From: Oceanobacillus piezotolerans | Lineage (GTDB): Bacteria > Bacillota > Bacilli > Bacillales > Amphibacillaceae | Assembly: GCF_003665065.1 (NCBI RefSeq) | Contig: NZ_RCHR01000002.1 | Span: forward strand, 248,001 to 312,000 | DNA: 64,000 nt | Direction: 5' to 3' | In this document: in pieces, positions 26,606 through 37,152 of the stretch | How positions within the stretch are numbered: position 1 is the stretch's first letter | How the letters are laid out: each line of letters opens with the position of its first letter | Notes under the pieces: model-generated | Told to the model about the DNA's origin: nothing | What the model saw: only the letters and a program-made list of their open reading frames with translations | Databases searched by the model: none | Program-made: the position numbers and the translations under genes

Positions 26606-27910
26606 CTATTGTCTAGATTTCTCCCATTCTTGTTTAGCCGTATCCAGTACTTCTTGCCACTCAATGTCACCATTCAAATAGCGTTGCATGTTAACTCCTA
26701 GAACATCTTCATTCCAGCCAACTGGGGTTGCCATAAATGTCCAGCCAATTGTTTTACCTTCTTCTGAATAGCTATAAACAACCTGGGATAATGGATCTGA
26801 AATTTGTGCAGTATCATATCCTTCATAAGCAGGTATAAATTTAAAGTCATTTAATACCATTTCTTTTCCAGCATCAGACGTGTACATCCAATCCAGGAAG
26901 TCCTTTGCTGCTTGCTGAACTTCTTCACTGCTGTTCTTATTAACTACCCAGTATTGCGGAACGCCAACTGGCAGATGGCCTTCTAATCCTTCTACTGGCA
27001 TCGGAATCATGCCAATATTGTTCTCTGCAAATTCTGGGTCCATTTGTTCAAGCGTTGGATAAATCCAGTTTCCTTGTTGTATGATTGCCACTTTACCTTG
27101 AGCAAATAGCTGTTCAACCTGTTGAGAGTAATCAAGACTAAGCACTGGCTGTACAGAATAGCTGCTTTGTAAATCTAGCATTCTCTTCATTTGGTCCCCA
27201 TATTCGAAATTAATTGTTTCTGCCTCATAAGCAGCAGTGATATCGTTTTCAAATTCTGGTGCTATATAGGCATTTGCTAAGTGATTCCCCATAACCCATA
27301 ATTCTTTTGCAGGTAAGGCAAAGACAGCTTCTAATCCTAAATCTTCTTTTTGACTATCTAATGTTGCTACTGCCTCTTCCAGTGCTTCGAATGTTGTTAA
27401 TTCATCTGGGTTAATACCAGCCTGTTCCAGAATTGCTTTGTTATAAATTAATCCATAACCTTCTTGAGAATATGGTAAGCCTAATATCTGATCTCCTTCT
27501 GTCACACTATTAAGTGTTCCTTCTAAAGCTGCCTCTGCTGCAGCGGTATCTGATAAATCGGATAAGTAATCTCTATATTCTTCTATGTCTGTTGGACCGC
27601 CGACATTAAAGATATCTGGCTCGTCCCCAGATGACATTTGTGATTTTATTGAAGCTGCATAGTCATTTCCACCACCAACAGTTTGTACATTAATCGTCAC
27701 ATCTGGATTTTCCTCTTGATATTTTGCAACTAACTCTTCAAACTGCTCTTTAAACTCTACTTTAAATTGAAAAATATCAACCGTCACGCCATCCCCTGAA
27801 TCTGAATCTCCTGAAGCATTGTCAGAAGAACTACACCCAGCTACTACTAACACAGCAGCTAAAACCATTGCTATAAAGACCTTCGACAAAAACTTTTTGT
27901 CCCCCATCAT
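26606..27910 (-). CDS. Sugar ABC transporter substrate-binding lipoprotein
   Basis: Extracytoplasmic binding protein of about 434 residues (MalE/SBP_bac type) with a lipoprotein signal peptide ending VVAGC, then a Ser/Asp-rich linker. First gene of the ThuA operon. AGGAG serves either ATG 27910 or 27907; a GTG at 27916 is too close to it. Upstream lie a perfect cre-like box, a MalR-type operator and a promoter. The presence of ThuA and alpha-glucosidase suggests an alpha-linked disaccharide as ligand. Confidence 0.92.
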   Translation of the reverse strand: MMGDKKFLSKVFIAMVLAAVLVVAGCSSSDNASGDSDSGDGVTVDIFQFKVEFKEQFEELVAKYQEENPDVTINVQTVGGGNDYAASIKSQMSSGDEPDIFNVGGPTDIEEYRDYLSDLSDTAAAEAALEGTLNSVTEGDQILGLPYSQEGYGLIYNKAILEQAGINPDELTTFEALEEAVATLDSQKEDLGLEAVFALPAKELWVMGNHLANAYIAPEFENDITAAYEAETINFEYGDQMKRMLDLQSSYSVQPVLSLDYSQQVEQLFAQGKVAIIQQGNWIYPTLEQMDPEFAENNIGMIPMPVEGLEGHLPVGVPQYWVVNKNSSEEVQQAAKDFLDWMYTSDAGKEMVLNDFKFIPAYEGYDTAQISDPLSQVVYSYSEEGKTIGWTFMATPVGWNEDVLGVNMQRYLNGDIEWQEVLDTAKQEWEKSRQ

Positions 27911-27944
27911 TTTCACTCCTAGTGTTTTATTTCCCCTAATTAAT

Positions 27945-27958
27945 TGAAAACGATTACA
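27945..27958. promoter_or_regulatory. Catabolite-responsive element (cre)
   Basis: TGAAAACGATTACA fits the 14-base CcpA consensus (TGWNANCGNTNWCA) at every position, about 35 bases before the binding-protein gene. It implies carbon catabolite repression of the ThuA operon. Confidence 0.75.
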
Positions 27959-28040
27959 TATAATTCAAAAGGAAAACCTAGTTCTCGTTTTCTACATGAA
28001 ACTATCAGAAGTTATCTTTGATGCAAACTTGCAAACTAGG

Positions 28041-28087
28041 GAAAACGTTTGCATTATTATATTATCACAACTTTTCTAAATGGGCAA
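28041..28087 (-). promoter_or_regulatory. Promoter and MalR-type operator of the ThuA operon
   Basis: Minus strand: TTGCCC (28087-28082), a 17-base spacer and TAATAT (28064-28059), with a TATAAT overlapping (28061-28056). The operator core AAACGTTTGCAT (28043-28054) partly overlaps the -10 region. Confidence 0.5.
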
Positions 28088-28461
28088 TATAATTTTCTAA
28101 TAATTTTAATAGATAAACAAATAGAAATTTAATATAAAACAGCAATATAGTGAATACGTTTGCCTATAATAAACAAGATATTACCTTTTTTCAACTTGAA
28201 AGAAAAAGCCTTACTTTAACTAAGATGAAAAATAATCTTAGGTAAGTAAAGCTGACATTCTTCTTAGATATATATATAAATCTTTTAGTACCCATTTTTG
28301 ATAGTTTTTCAACCTCCTTCGATTTAACATAAACCTCTCTAATTATTTTACAAAATTCTTCCTTTGGAACAAAAGGAACTACTTTTAAACCATTGCTTTC
28401 CTTCTCTTCATTTTGTAGTTAATTTTTTTATGGCTTCACGTCTTGAAGTTCTTCTAAATGC
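28088..28461. other. Intergenic stretch without a gene
   Basis: AT-rich, no coding frame with an SD. It holds a weak half-operator (TACGTTTGCC near 28147) and an imperfect hairpin of about 19 bp, 28207-28226 with 28235-28253, whose role is unclear. Confidence 0.5.
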
Positions 28462-28498
28462 AAAAAAGACCAACCTTCCAAACTATTGCGGAAGATTG
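28462..28498 (-). terminator. Terminator of the maltodextrin transporter operon
   Basis: Nine-bp stem with one wobble pair (28471-28479 with 28490-28498) and a T6 run on the minus strand, about 25 bases after the last permease gene. Confidence 0.8.
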
Positions 28499-28524
28499 AT
28501 TTTTATTTATCCACTATTCATCGG

Positions 28525-29367
28525 TTACCCTTTAATTCCCCCGGCTGTCAATCCAGTTACAAAGTAGCGCTGCAATAATAAAAATAAAATCGAAATTGGA
28601 ACGGCAATTAATACTGCACCTGCAGCAAATAATGTAAACTCATTCCCAAATTGCTTGGCAACCATTTGATACAGTCCGACTGCTAGTGTAAATTTCTCCT
28701 CAGAACGAAGCAGAATACGCGCTAAAATAAAATCAGCAAATGGAACAATAAATGTGAATAAGGCTACCACTGCAATGATTGGTTTCGATAACGGCATGAT
28801 TATTTGAAAAAATATCCGTAGATGGCCTGCACCATCCATTCTTGCCGATTCGTCTAAATCCCTTGGAATGGTATCAAGATAACCCTTCATCAAGTAAGTG
28901 TTCATTGGTATCGCACCACCGCTATAGAGTAAAATTAAACCTAAATGTGTATCAAGAAGCTTGGTTAGTGACGCAAGTACAAAGATGGCAATGAGTGCTG
29001 CAAAGTTAGGTATCATCTGTAAAATAAGAAAGGTCATCAGTCCATTTTTCCGACCAATAAAACGATATCGTGAGAAGGAATAAGCCGTTAAGCTAACGAG
29101 AAGGACGGACAAGACCATGGTAATGATACAAATCTTTAACGTATTCCAATACCATAATAAATAATCGCTTTCCTTTGGGTTAAACAATTCCTGATAATGC
29201 TTGATTGTTGCATTTTCCGGAATTATGGATGAGCCTGACAGGCTATTGCCTGGATTAAAGGAGGAACCAACAATCCAAAAGATCGGATAAAGAATGATTA
29301 TGATCATCAGTAAGATAACGATATATGACAACAGTAAACGTATTGCTTTTTGTTTTTTCTGATTCAT
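28525..29367 (-). CDS. mdxG: Maltodextrin ABC permease MdxG
   Basis: Six-helix MalG-type permease of 280 residues with EAA loop IPRDLDESARMDGAGHLRIF and C-terminus YFVTGLTAGGIKG, both typical of MalG/MdxG. Its ATG follows the mdxF stop directly (TAA then ATG). Works with MdxF and MdxE to import maltodextrins. No ATPase gene accompanies the operon. Confidence 0.9.
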   Translation of the reverse strand: MNQKKQKAIRLLLSYIVILLMIIIILYPIFWIVGSSFNPGNSLSGSSIIPENATIKHYQELFNPKESDYLLWYWNTLKICIITMVLSVLLVSLTAYSFSRYRFIGRKNGLMTFLILQMIPNFAALIAIFVLASLTKLLDTHLGLILLYSGGAIPMNTYLMKGYLDTIPRDLDESARMDGAGHLRIFFQIIMPLSKPIIAVVALFTFIVPFADFILARILLRSEEKFTLAVGLYQMVAKQFGNEFTLFAAGAVLIAVPISILFLLLQRYFVTGLTAGGIKG

Positions 29368-30657
29368 TTACATCATATCCTCTTCTTGGAATGATTTCGT
29401 TCTTCTAAACTGCCAAAGTGCAATCGAGATGACAATAAAGGATAATATCATTGTAATTGCCGCCGCTTTGCCATACTGAGCAGAATTCATCGTTAGAGAA
29501 TAAATCCATGATATTAAAATATCCGTTCCACCTGCACTTTGCCCGGTCATCGCTGGACCACCACCATTAAATAAGAAGATGACATTAAAATTATTAAAGT
29601 TAAATGTATACTGTGTAATCAGAATTGGTGCCGTTGCAAATAGGATAAGCGGCAGGGTAATGCTTTTAAATTTTTGAAAAATAGAAGCCCCATCTACTTC
29701 AGCAGCCTCATATAATTCATTAGGAATGGATTGCAATACCCCAGTTGTCATCGCAAAAATAAACGGGAAACCCAGCCATGTCTGAATAAAGATTAAAGCT
29801 ACTCGAGTAAACATAGCATCAGTCATCCAAGGTACACCAGCAATCCCAAAAAAACCTAGAATATCTCGATTAATCGCTCCGAACGATTCATTAAACATCC
29901 CGGCAAATACAAGAATCGATACAAAGGCTGGAACCGCCCACGGTAAAATAAAGATCGTACGAATGATTTTCTTAAACCGAATTTCTTGCTGATTCATAAT
30001 AACAGCGAGAATAATCCCTAAAGCTGTTTGAAAGGTTGTCGCAGCAAGTGTCCAAACGACAGTCCAAGCAAGTACACTAAAAAGCGTATCACGCCAGATT
30101 GGGATATTAAAAATATCGATAAAGTTTTGAACTCCAACCCATTCTACTAGATTCGCTGGTGGAGAATGATAGAGATCATAATTTGTAAAAGCTAACAAAA
30201 TGACAAATAGAATAGGAAACATCACAACAAACAGCATTAATAAAAATCCCGGTGACATCATTAAATATGGGAACCCTATATCAATCAGATTATGATATTG
30301 CTCTCGCAGCCCATTAACTTTCTTCTGATTATCGCGTTTTACTCCCACTTTATACGCATCATAAAGATTCCAAGCATAAATCCCGATAAGCAACAGCGTG
30401 ATCATGACGGTAAGAATTCCTTCCGCCAATAGAAAAATAGAGTGGTCATATTGAACGTCCGTGCCTAACGTAAACAAACCCCAAAACCCGTAACGAAGCA
30501 AATCCTGAAATACGATAAAAAAGGCAATAACTAGAGTAAATAACAGCAGACCTTTGACAGCTTGACGATTATACAGTTGGCCAAGTCCAGGGATAATGGA
30601 TAGAACAAGTGCAGTAGTACTTTTCTTTCTTTTTTTCACTGATGCTAATGGCTTCAA
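29368..30657 (-). CDS. mdxF: Maltodextrin ABC permease MdxF
   Basis: MalF-type permease of 429 residues. The long N-terminal part carries extra helices (LVLSIIPGLGQLYNRQAVKG and following) before the six-helix permease core, an arrangement characteristic of MdxF/MalF. EAA loop: IPNELYEAAEVDGASIFQKF. Start is TTG at 30657 with AGGAGGGGA upstream. Separated from mdxE by a perfect stem-loop. Confidence 0.92.
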   Translation of the reverse strand: MKPLASVKKRKKSTTALVLSIIPGLGQLYNRQAVKGLLLFTLVIAFFIVFQDLLRYGFWGLFTLGTDVQYDHSIFLLAEGILTVMITLLLIGIYAWNLYDAYKVGVKRDNQKKVNGLREQYHNLIDIGFPYLMMSPGFLLMLFVVMFPILFVILLAFTNYDLYHSPPANLVEWVGVQNFIDIFNIPIWRDTLFSVLAWTVVWTLAATTFQTALGIILAVIMNQQEIRFKKIIRTIFILPWAVPAFVSILVFAGMFNESFGAINRDILGFFGIAGVPWMTDAMFTRVALIFIQTWLGFPFIFAMTTGVLQSIPNELYEAAEVDGASIFQKFKSITLPLILFATAPILITQYTFNFNNFNVIFLFNGGGPAMTGQSAGGTDILISWIYSLTMNSAQYGKAAAITMILSFIVISIALWQFRRTKSFQEEDMM

Positions 30658-30690
30658 TATTCTCCCCTCCTAAAAGCCTTCGATTCAGAT

Positions 30691-30723
30691 GAAGCAGTAC
30701 CTCAACGGACGAGGTACTGCTTC
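30691..30723 (-). other. Perfect 13-bp stem-loop between mdxE and mdxF
   Basis: GAAGCAGTACCTC and its complement (30691-30703 and 30711-30723), 7-base loop, no T run. Same position and form as the hairpin after the other sugar-binding protein gene, so a stabiliser or partial terminator is likely. Confidence 0.75.
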
Positions 30724-30727
30724 TGTT

Positions 30728-32047
30728 TTAGTTCCCGGAATGATTTAATTCGATTTGGCTGGAAATAGTAGAGTGTGCTTCCTCTAATGCTTCTTGTGGT
30801 TCAGAATCACCAGTAGCAATTAGCTGCAGAGCCTGTGCCATTGGCTCCCAAACCTCCGCCATTTCTGGAATATTAGGCATTGGAATCGCACGCTCTGATT
30901 GAATTGCTACAGCTTGAGCTCCCTCATCCTCCGCTATAATCGGATCATCAATTAATGTTTTCACTGGAGGAATTTCCTTGGTTTCTTCAAAACGAATTTT
31001 TGCATTTTCTTCATTGGCAATCCATTCTACTAGGATTGTCGCCCATTCCTTATTCTGAGAGAAGTTGGAAACATGCCAGCCTTTTACTCCCATAAAAGTA
31101 ATTGGATATTCCCCATTTGGAAGGGTTGGAAGTGGTGTAACACCGTAATCCATTCCTATTTCATTCAATCCTTGGAATGCCCATGGACCATCCATTACTG
31201 ATGCAACTTTTCCTTCCTGGAATAAGCCATCCTTCGCTGATCCACCGCTTTCGCCAATAATACCGGATGGAAATATTTCTTCATACCATTGCTGGATATA
31301 TGCAGCACCTTCAACAGCGCCCTCATTATTTACTCCTATATCCTGTGAATCCTGTACACCATCTTCTCCACCAAATACATATCCACCATGTCCTTGCATT
31401 ATCGAATTTCCAAAATAGAAATTATCCCATAACGCTAAGAAACCATACTGATCTGTTCCAGCCATCTCCTTTGAAAACTTGAATAGCTCATCAAATGTCG
31501 CCACAGGCTCAGGCATTAACTCCTTATTATAAATAAAAACTGGAGTTTCCGTTGCTTTTGGCAATCCATAAAGCTTTCCATCATAGGTTTGCGCAGCAAT
31601 AGAAGATTCCGTATAAATACCAGTAACTGTTTCTTCCACCTCTAACGGTGCAATTAAGCCTTCAATAACCACCTGTCCAATTTGATCATGGGGCAATGTT
31701 ACTACATCTGGTCCTTGGCCAGTAGGTCCATCTAGCCTTAACTGTTCCCGAATTTCAGTTGCCATATCCATTTCCCGATATTCGACTGGAATTCCAAATT
31801 CTTCTTCAAAGCTAGCAATCGCAGCATCTAAGCCTATTCCCTTATCCTTATCCTCCCAGACAACGAGTTTCTCTGGTTTATCTGCTTCTGTAACTTCTTC
31901 CTTTTTCTCTGTCTCGTTCGTTTCTGTCTCTTCCGTTGTATCTGTCTCTGGTTCCTCCGCAGTTGCTGACTCCTCTCTCTCTGGTGCACAAGCTGCCAGC
32001 ACCCCGATGACCAACATAGCAATGGTTAACAATAGCCAATTCTTCAT
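30728..32047 (-). CDS. mdxE: Maltodextrin-binding lipoprotein MdxE
   Basis: MalE-like binding protein of 439 residues. Lipoprotein signal peptide with lipobox LAAC (Cys20), then a Thr/Glu-rich linker (about 25-60) and an SBP_bac domain (KLVVWEDKDKGIGLDAAIAS and GVKGWHVSNFSQNKEWA). Start ATG with AGGAGG 7 bases before. First gene of mdxEFG, divergent from a neopullulanase gene, as in other Bacillales maltodextrin loci. Confidence 0.93.
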   Translation of the reverse strand: MKNWLLLTIAMLVIGVLAACAPEREESATAEEPETDTTEETETNETEKKEEVTEADKPEKLVVWEDKDKGIGLDAAIASFEEEFGIPVEYREMDMATEIREQLRLDGPTGQGPDVVTLPHDQIGQVVIEGLIAPLEVEETVTGIYTESSIAAQTYDGKLYGLPKATETPVFIYNKELMPEPVATFDELFKFSKEMAGTDQYGFLALWDNFYFGNSIMQGHGGYVFGGEDGVQDSQDIGVNNEGAVEGAAYIQQWYEEIFPSGIIGESGGSAKDGLFQEGKVASVMDGPWAFQGLNEIGMDYGVTPLPTLPNGEYPITFMGVKGWHVSNFSQNKEWATILVEWIANEENAKIRFEETKEIPPVKTLIDDPIIAEDEGAQAVAIQSERAIPMPNIPEMAEVWEPMAQALQLIATGDSEPQEALEEAHSTISSQIELNHSGN

Positions 32048-32069
32048 GCTTTCCCCTCCTAACTAATAT

Positions 32070-32084
32070 TTGAAATCGTTTGCA
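32070..32084. promoter_or_regulatory. MalR/cre-type operator before mdxE
   Basis: TGAAATCGTTTGCA (32071-32084) shares the CGTTTGCA half with the operators near thuA and its transporter and fits the CcpA consensus at 13 of 14 positions. Further upstream, in the divergent gap, lie the palindrome ATTGATATCAAT (32168-32179) and TATCATA-AC-TATGATA (32205-32220). Confidence 0.55.
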
Positions 32085-32223
32085 TAATTCCCTTTAAAAA
32101 TGATCGATTCCTTTTGTTCTTAAAGAGTATGTAAGGTTATATATTGTACTAGTATTAGCTTATTTACATTGATATCAATTTATTACTCTACTTTTCACAA
32201 AACTTATCATAACTATGATATAG

Positions 32224-34023
<1,800 letters not shown>

Positions 34024-34131
34024 TTAGAGCATTAGCTATCATTAACGAAAGGCAACATCTTCATCATAAAGCAATACTAGAAGAATGATACTTCAAGAGC
34101 AAAATTCCTCCTTTTTAGTAAAATTTCATAT

Positions 34132-34153
34132 AGTGGGGATTTATTTATCCCCA
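34132..34153. terminator. Hairpin between convergent genes
   Basis: Eight-bp perfect stem GTGGGGAT/ATCCCCAC with a 6-base loop. No clear T run, so terminator function is uncertain. Confidence 0.45.
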
Positions 34154-34265
34154 CCTAGTTGTTTGCTCGACATGAATCCCATGTTGGAATTATAGAAATT
34201 GTGAATATTAGCGAATTTCTTGTATACTTTAGCAAAGAGCCATAACAAGTGCCATGCTGCTTTCT

Positions 34266-35012
34266 TTATTCAATTTCCACTACTGCTTTAAACACAGGCT
34301 TCTCAGTATTTTCATTAATCCCTTCTATATATAATCGTTTTTCTTCGATCATTGATGTATCTTTATGTAAAATGATTGTCTCCCCAGGTAGTACTTCATT
34401 AACAAAGTTAACCTCCAAACGTTTCGGGCTAGACTTCATATGGTCCTCGATCGGGAAACAGTCCATCATGAAATCAATATATTTAGAATTATTAAGGTGC
34501 CCATTAAAATCGACATCGCTATAACCTATGACACGCTCATAGGATTTCTCTAATTGTCCATTCTTCTTCAGTTTGCCTAATTTACAATGGATCGCTCTTT
34601 CTTCAATAATCGTCGGGTACTTTAGAGCAATAGAATCGCTTCGCATAAGCTTCCTTTCTACCCTATCCATAATGACCCAAGCAGACACGGCTCTAATAAT
34701 CGTATTTCCATCGTTATCTTTGACCAAATAATCACGTTCAAATTCCAAGCGTTTTGGTTCAAGTGGCCATGTTTCGATAACAATTTCCTCATCCCACTTA
34801 GGTAATCTTAAAATGTCTACTCGAATTCGCATGAGAATCCAGGCAATTCCAGAGTCCTCCAACACATCTATTCCCGCCCCTAAATTAGATGCAGCATCAC
34901 TTGCTGCATCTTGAAAATAACTAAAAAGCGTACTTAATTTTAGTTTCTTTTTAAAATCTACATCACTTAAATCCACATGGTATTTCTTTGCAAATAATGT
35001 TACTGGTTCCAT
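34266..35012 (-). CDS. Acyl-ACP thioesterase
   Basis: Double hotdog-fold acyl-ACP thioesterase of 248 residues, which releases fatty acids from acyl carrier protein. The first hotdog holds LSTLFSYFQDAASDAA; the second holds the catalytic region YSDVDFNGHLNNSKYIDFM with the conserved Asn and His. The frame opens at 35036 without an SD, whereas GAGGTT precedes the ATG at 35012. Stands alone. Confidence 0.9.
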   Translation of the reverse strand: MEPVTLFAKKYHVDLSDVDFKKKLKLSTLFSYFQDAASDAASNLGAGIDVLEDSGIAWILMRIRVDILRLPKWDEEIVIETWPLEPKRLEFERDYLVKDNDGNTIIRAVSAWVIMDRVERKLMRSDSIALKYPTIIEERAIHCKLGKLKKNGQLEKSYERVIGYSDVDFNGHLNNSKYIDFMMDCFPIEDHMKSSPKRLEVNFVNEVLPGETIILHKDTSMIEEKRLYIEGINENTEKPVFKAVVEIE

Positions 35013-35039
35013 TAGTTCAACCTCGATTCTTTTCATGAC

Positions 35040-35345
35040 TAGTACTTATATTGTATCAAATCTATTCTCCAAAAACTTTTACACCAATCAAAATGCTGTA
35101 AATTGTTTTTTTGTAAAAGGAGACTTGCATTAGTGTAACTAGTAGTTAAGCGTATTTGATTTTTACTAGCTGTTAACCATCACTTATCATTCTGGTTTCT
35201 CAAATTCTGTAATAGTGGTGATACTACAGAACAAGTAAATCGTTTTGAAAGTGTCAACAAGTTGGGAATAGGATTATGTAATACTCGGAAACCTCTAATT
35301 CCAAACTAATCAGCAAGTTTTTTACATGATCCAGCTGGCGCAAAA
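35040..35345. other. Intergenic stretch without a gene
   Basis: About 300 AT-rich bases between the thioesterase start and the next terminator. An SD-like AAAGGAG occurs near 35118, but a stop codon follows within three codons. No repeat or RNA structure recognised. Confidence 0.4.
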
Positions 35346-35348
35346 GAG

Positions 35349-35378
35349 AAAAAAACCGAGATGCTATTCCACATCTCG
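35349..35378 (-). terminator. Terminator of the VOC-protein gene
   Basis: Seven-bp stem CGAGATG/CATCTCG (35357-35363 and 35372-35378) with a T7 run on the minus strand. Confidence 0.85.
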
Positions 35379-35386
35379 ATTTCTCT

Positions 35387-35809
35387 TTAATTTCCATCCT
35401 TCTCGACACTAAGCTGCCATTCAACACCAAATTTATCTGTTACTGAACCATAGCAAGGACTCCAAAATGTTTCTTGAAGTTCCATCCCAACCTTTCCATT
35501 CACTCCTAATTTTTCAAAAGCATTGCGTATGTATTCTTCATCATGATGTACAACGGTTACATTAATATTATTTCCTATTGTATAATCCATCCCTGGGAAA
35601 ACATCTGAAAACATAATAGGATTGCCATCAATCTGAATGCGTGCATGCAGAACCAAATTCTCTGTTTCCTTTGTCAGCGGCATTTCATCACTAGGCGGGA
35701 CATCTTTAAAATACATAATTTCCGGCTTTTCCGTTTGAAACACATCCGCATAATAAAGCACTGCTTCTTCACAATCTCCATTAAAAGTAAGATAAACATG
35801 AACAGGCAT
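35387..35809 (-). CDS. VOC-superfamily protein, PhnB/YjdN-like
   Basis: A 140-residue glyoxalase-fold protein of the PhnB/YjdN group (YLTFNGDCEEAVLYYADVF; PIMFSDVFPGM; SPCYGSVTDKFGVEWQLS). Members bind or modify small molecules and rarely have a proven reaction. SD AGGAGATGAG precedes the ATG. Monocistronic with its own terminator. No phosphonate genes adjoin it. Confidence 0.85.
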   Translation of the reverse strand: MPVHVYLTFNGDCEEAVLYYADVFQTEKPEIMYFKDVPPSDEMPLTKETENLVLHARIQIDGNPIMFSDVFPGMDYTIGNNINVTVVHHDEEYIRNAFEKLGVNGKVGMELQETFWSPCYGSVTDKFGVEWQLSVEKDGN

Positions 35810-35925
35810 TCTCTCATCTCCTAATTTTCAATTTCTTTCCCTTCGTACTTAAGTTCATTATAATCAAAGAAGAAGCCTTCGTATACATAGAAGAAAAGAA
35901 TTTAAAAGCTGAAGGAGTTTGCCTT

Positions 35926-36933
35926 ATGAATATTCAAGGACTCATCAAGTTACTGAGAGAAGGTAACAGTAGTGAAGTTTTGCATGAAATTACTAAGCTT
36001 GAAAACACGGATGAAAGAATACATTGTATACATGAAATCCTAGAATCATGGAGTAAGGGAAAAAATAATATACCAGAGGATATTGCTATTCTCTTGGAAC
36101 AGCTCCTTTCTTTGAAAGTTTATCAAGAGAAATATGAGGACATTCTCTTGAAGGATTTCTTAACGATTATAAAGGAATTACTCTTCCCCACCGAGGACCT
36201 CTCTGTTATTTTCTTAGAAGAAGCAGAATGGCGGGAGGTAAAAACATTATATTGCGATGCTATGAAAGGAGATTCTAATGCTCAAACCCAGCTTGCCCAT
36301 TTTTATAAAGATATTGACCGTCATGAATGGGCATTTCGTTGGTTTAAGGCTGCAGCCGATTTAGGAAACATGGACGCATCTTACTGGTTGGGGAATTATT
36401 ACTATGATGGGAAGGTCGTTGAAAAAGATGATGCCAAAACATATGCTTACTACCAAAAAGCAGCAAAAGCTGGTCATCCAGATGCAATGAATAATTATGC
36501 GGATATGTATTTGCGTGGAGAATATGTCGAGAAGGACGAGAAACGAGCATTTGAACTATTTTCCAAAGCTGCAGAACTTGGCGTGCCAGAAGCAATGTAT
36601 ACACTTGGATATATGTGTGATAATGGGGTTGGCACAGAAAAGAATCTAGATAAATCAAATGAATGGTATAGGGAATCTGCTATACACGGCGATAATTTTG
36701 CTGCTAACAAGCTTGGTCACAGAGCCTTTGAGAAAGGCGACGATAAGGAAGCACTCGCCTGGTATCGATTAGCTGCAGATCGTGGTGACCGGTACGGTGA
36801 ATTCAATCTAGGTTTATGCTATGAGACAGGTATCGGAACGGAAATTAATGAAAGAATAGCGAAGCAATGGTACCAAAAAGCAGCCATAAAAGGCGATGAA
36901 CAGGCAAAAAATCGGTTGAAACGATTTAAATAA
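35926..36933 (+). CDS. Sel1-repeat (TPR-like) protein
   Basis: A 335-residue cytoplasmic protein with no signal peptide. From about residue 110 it carries roughly six Sel1-like repeats (for example ADLGNMDASYWLGNYYYDGK and AAELGVPEAMYTLGYMCDNG). The first 105 residues are helical and not assigned. Sel1 proteins act as protein-interaction scaffolds; the partner is unknown. SD AAGGAG precedes the ATG. Single-gene unit. Confidence 0.88.
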   Translation: MNIQGLIKLLREGNSSEVLHEITKLENTDERIHCIHEILESWSKGKNNIPEDIAILLEQLLSLKVYQEKYEDILLKDFLTIIKELLFPTEDLSVIFLEEAEWREVKTLYCDAMKGDSNAQTQLAHFYKDIDRHEWAFRWFKAAADLGNMDASYWLGNYYYDGKVVEKDDAKTYAYYQKAAKAGHPDAMNNYADMYLRGEYVEKDEKRAFELFSKAAELGVPEAMYTLGYMCDNGVGTEKNLDKSNEWYRESAIHGDNFAANKLGHRAFEKGDDKEALAWYRLAADRGDRYGEFNLGLCYETGIGTEINERIAKQWYQKAAIKGDEQAKNRLKRFK

Positions 36934-36946
36934 AACAATTAAGAAA

Positions 36947-36989
36947 GAGGAATACACGAAAGCCCTGATGATGGCTTGGTGTGTTCCTC
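36947..36989 (+). terminator. Hairpin after the Sel1-repeat gene
   Basis: Long imperfect stem (36947-36964 with 36973-36989) 14 bases after the stop. A weak T content follows. Confidence 0.5.
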
Positions 36990-37152
36990 GATGCTTTCAT
37001 GCAGTTCTCCTTCCGATTATCTCGTTTTTCCAATTATGAGCTACGCTTAGCGACATTCATTCATTATTTTTCCCTTATGCAATTCATGTGAAATCATTAA
37101 CTTGGGGTGCTATACTGAAGACGTATAATCCGATTAAAGGGGAAGTTCCAAA

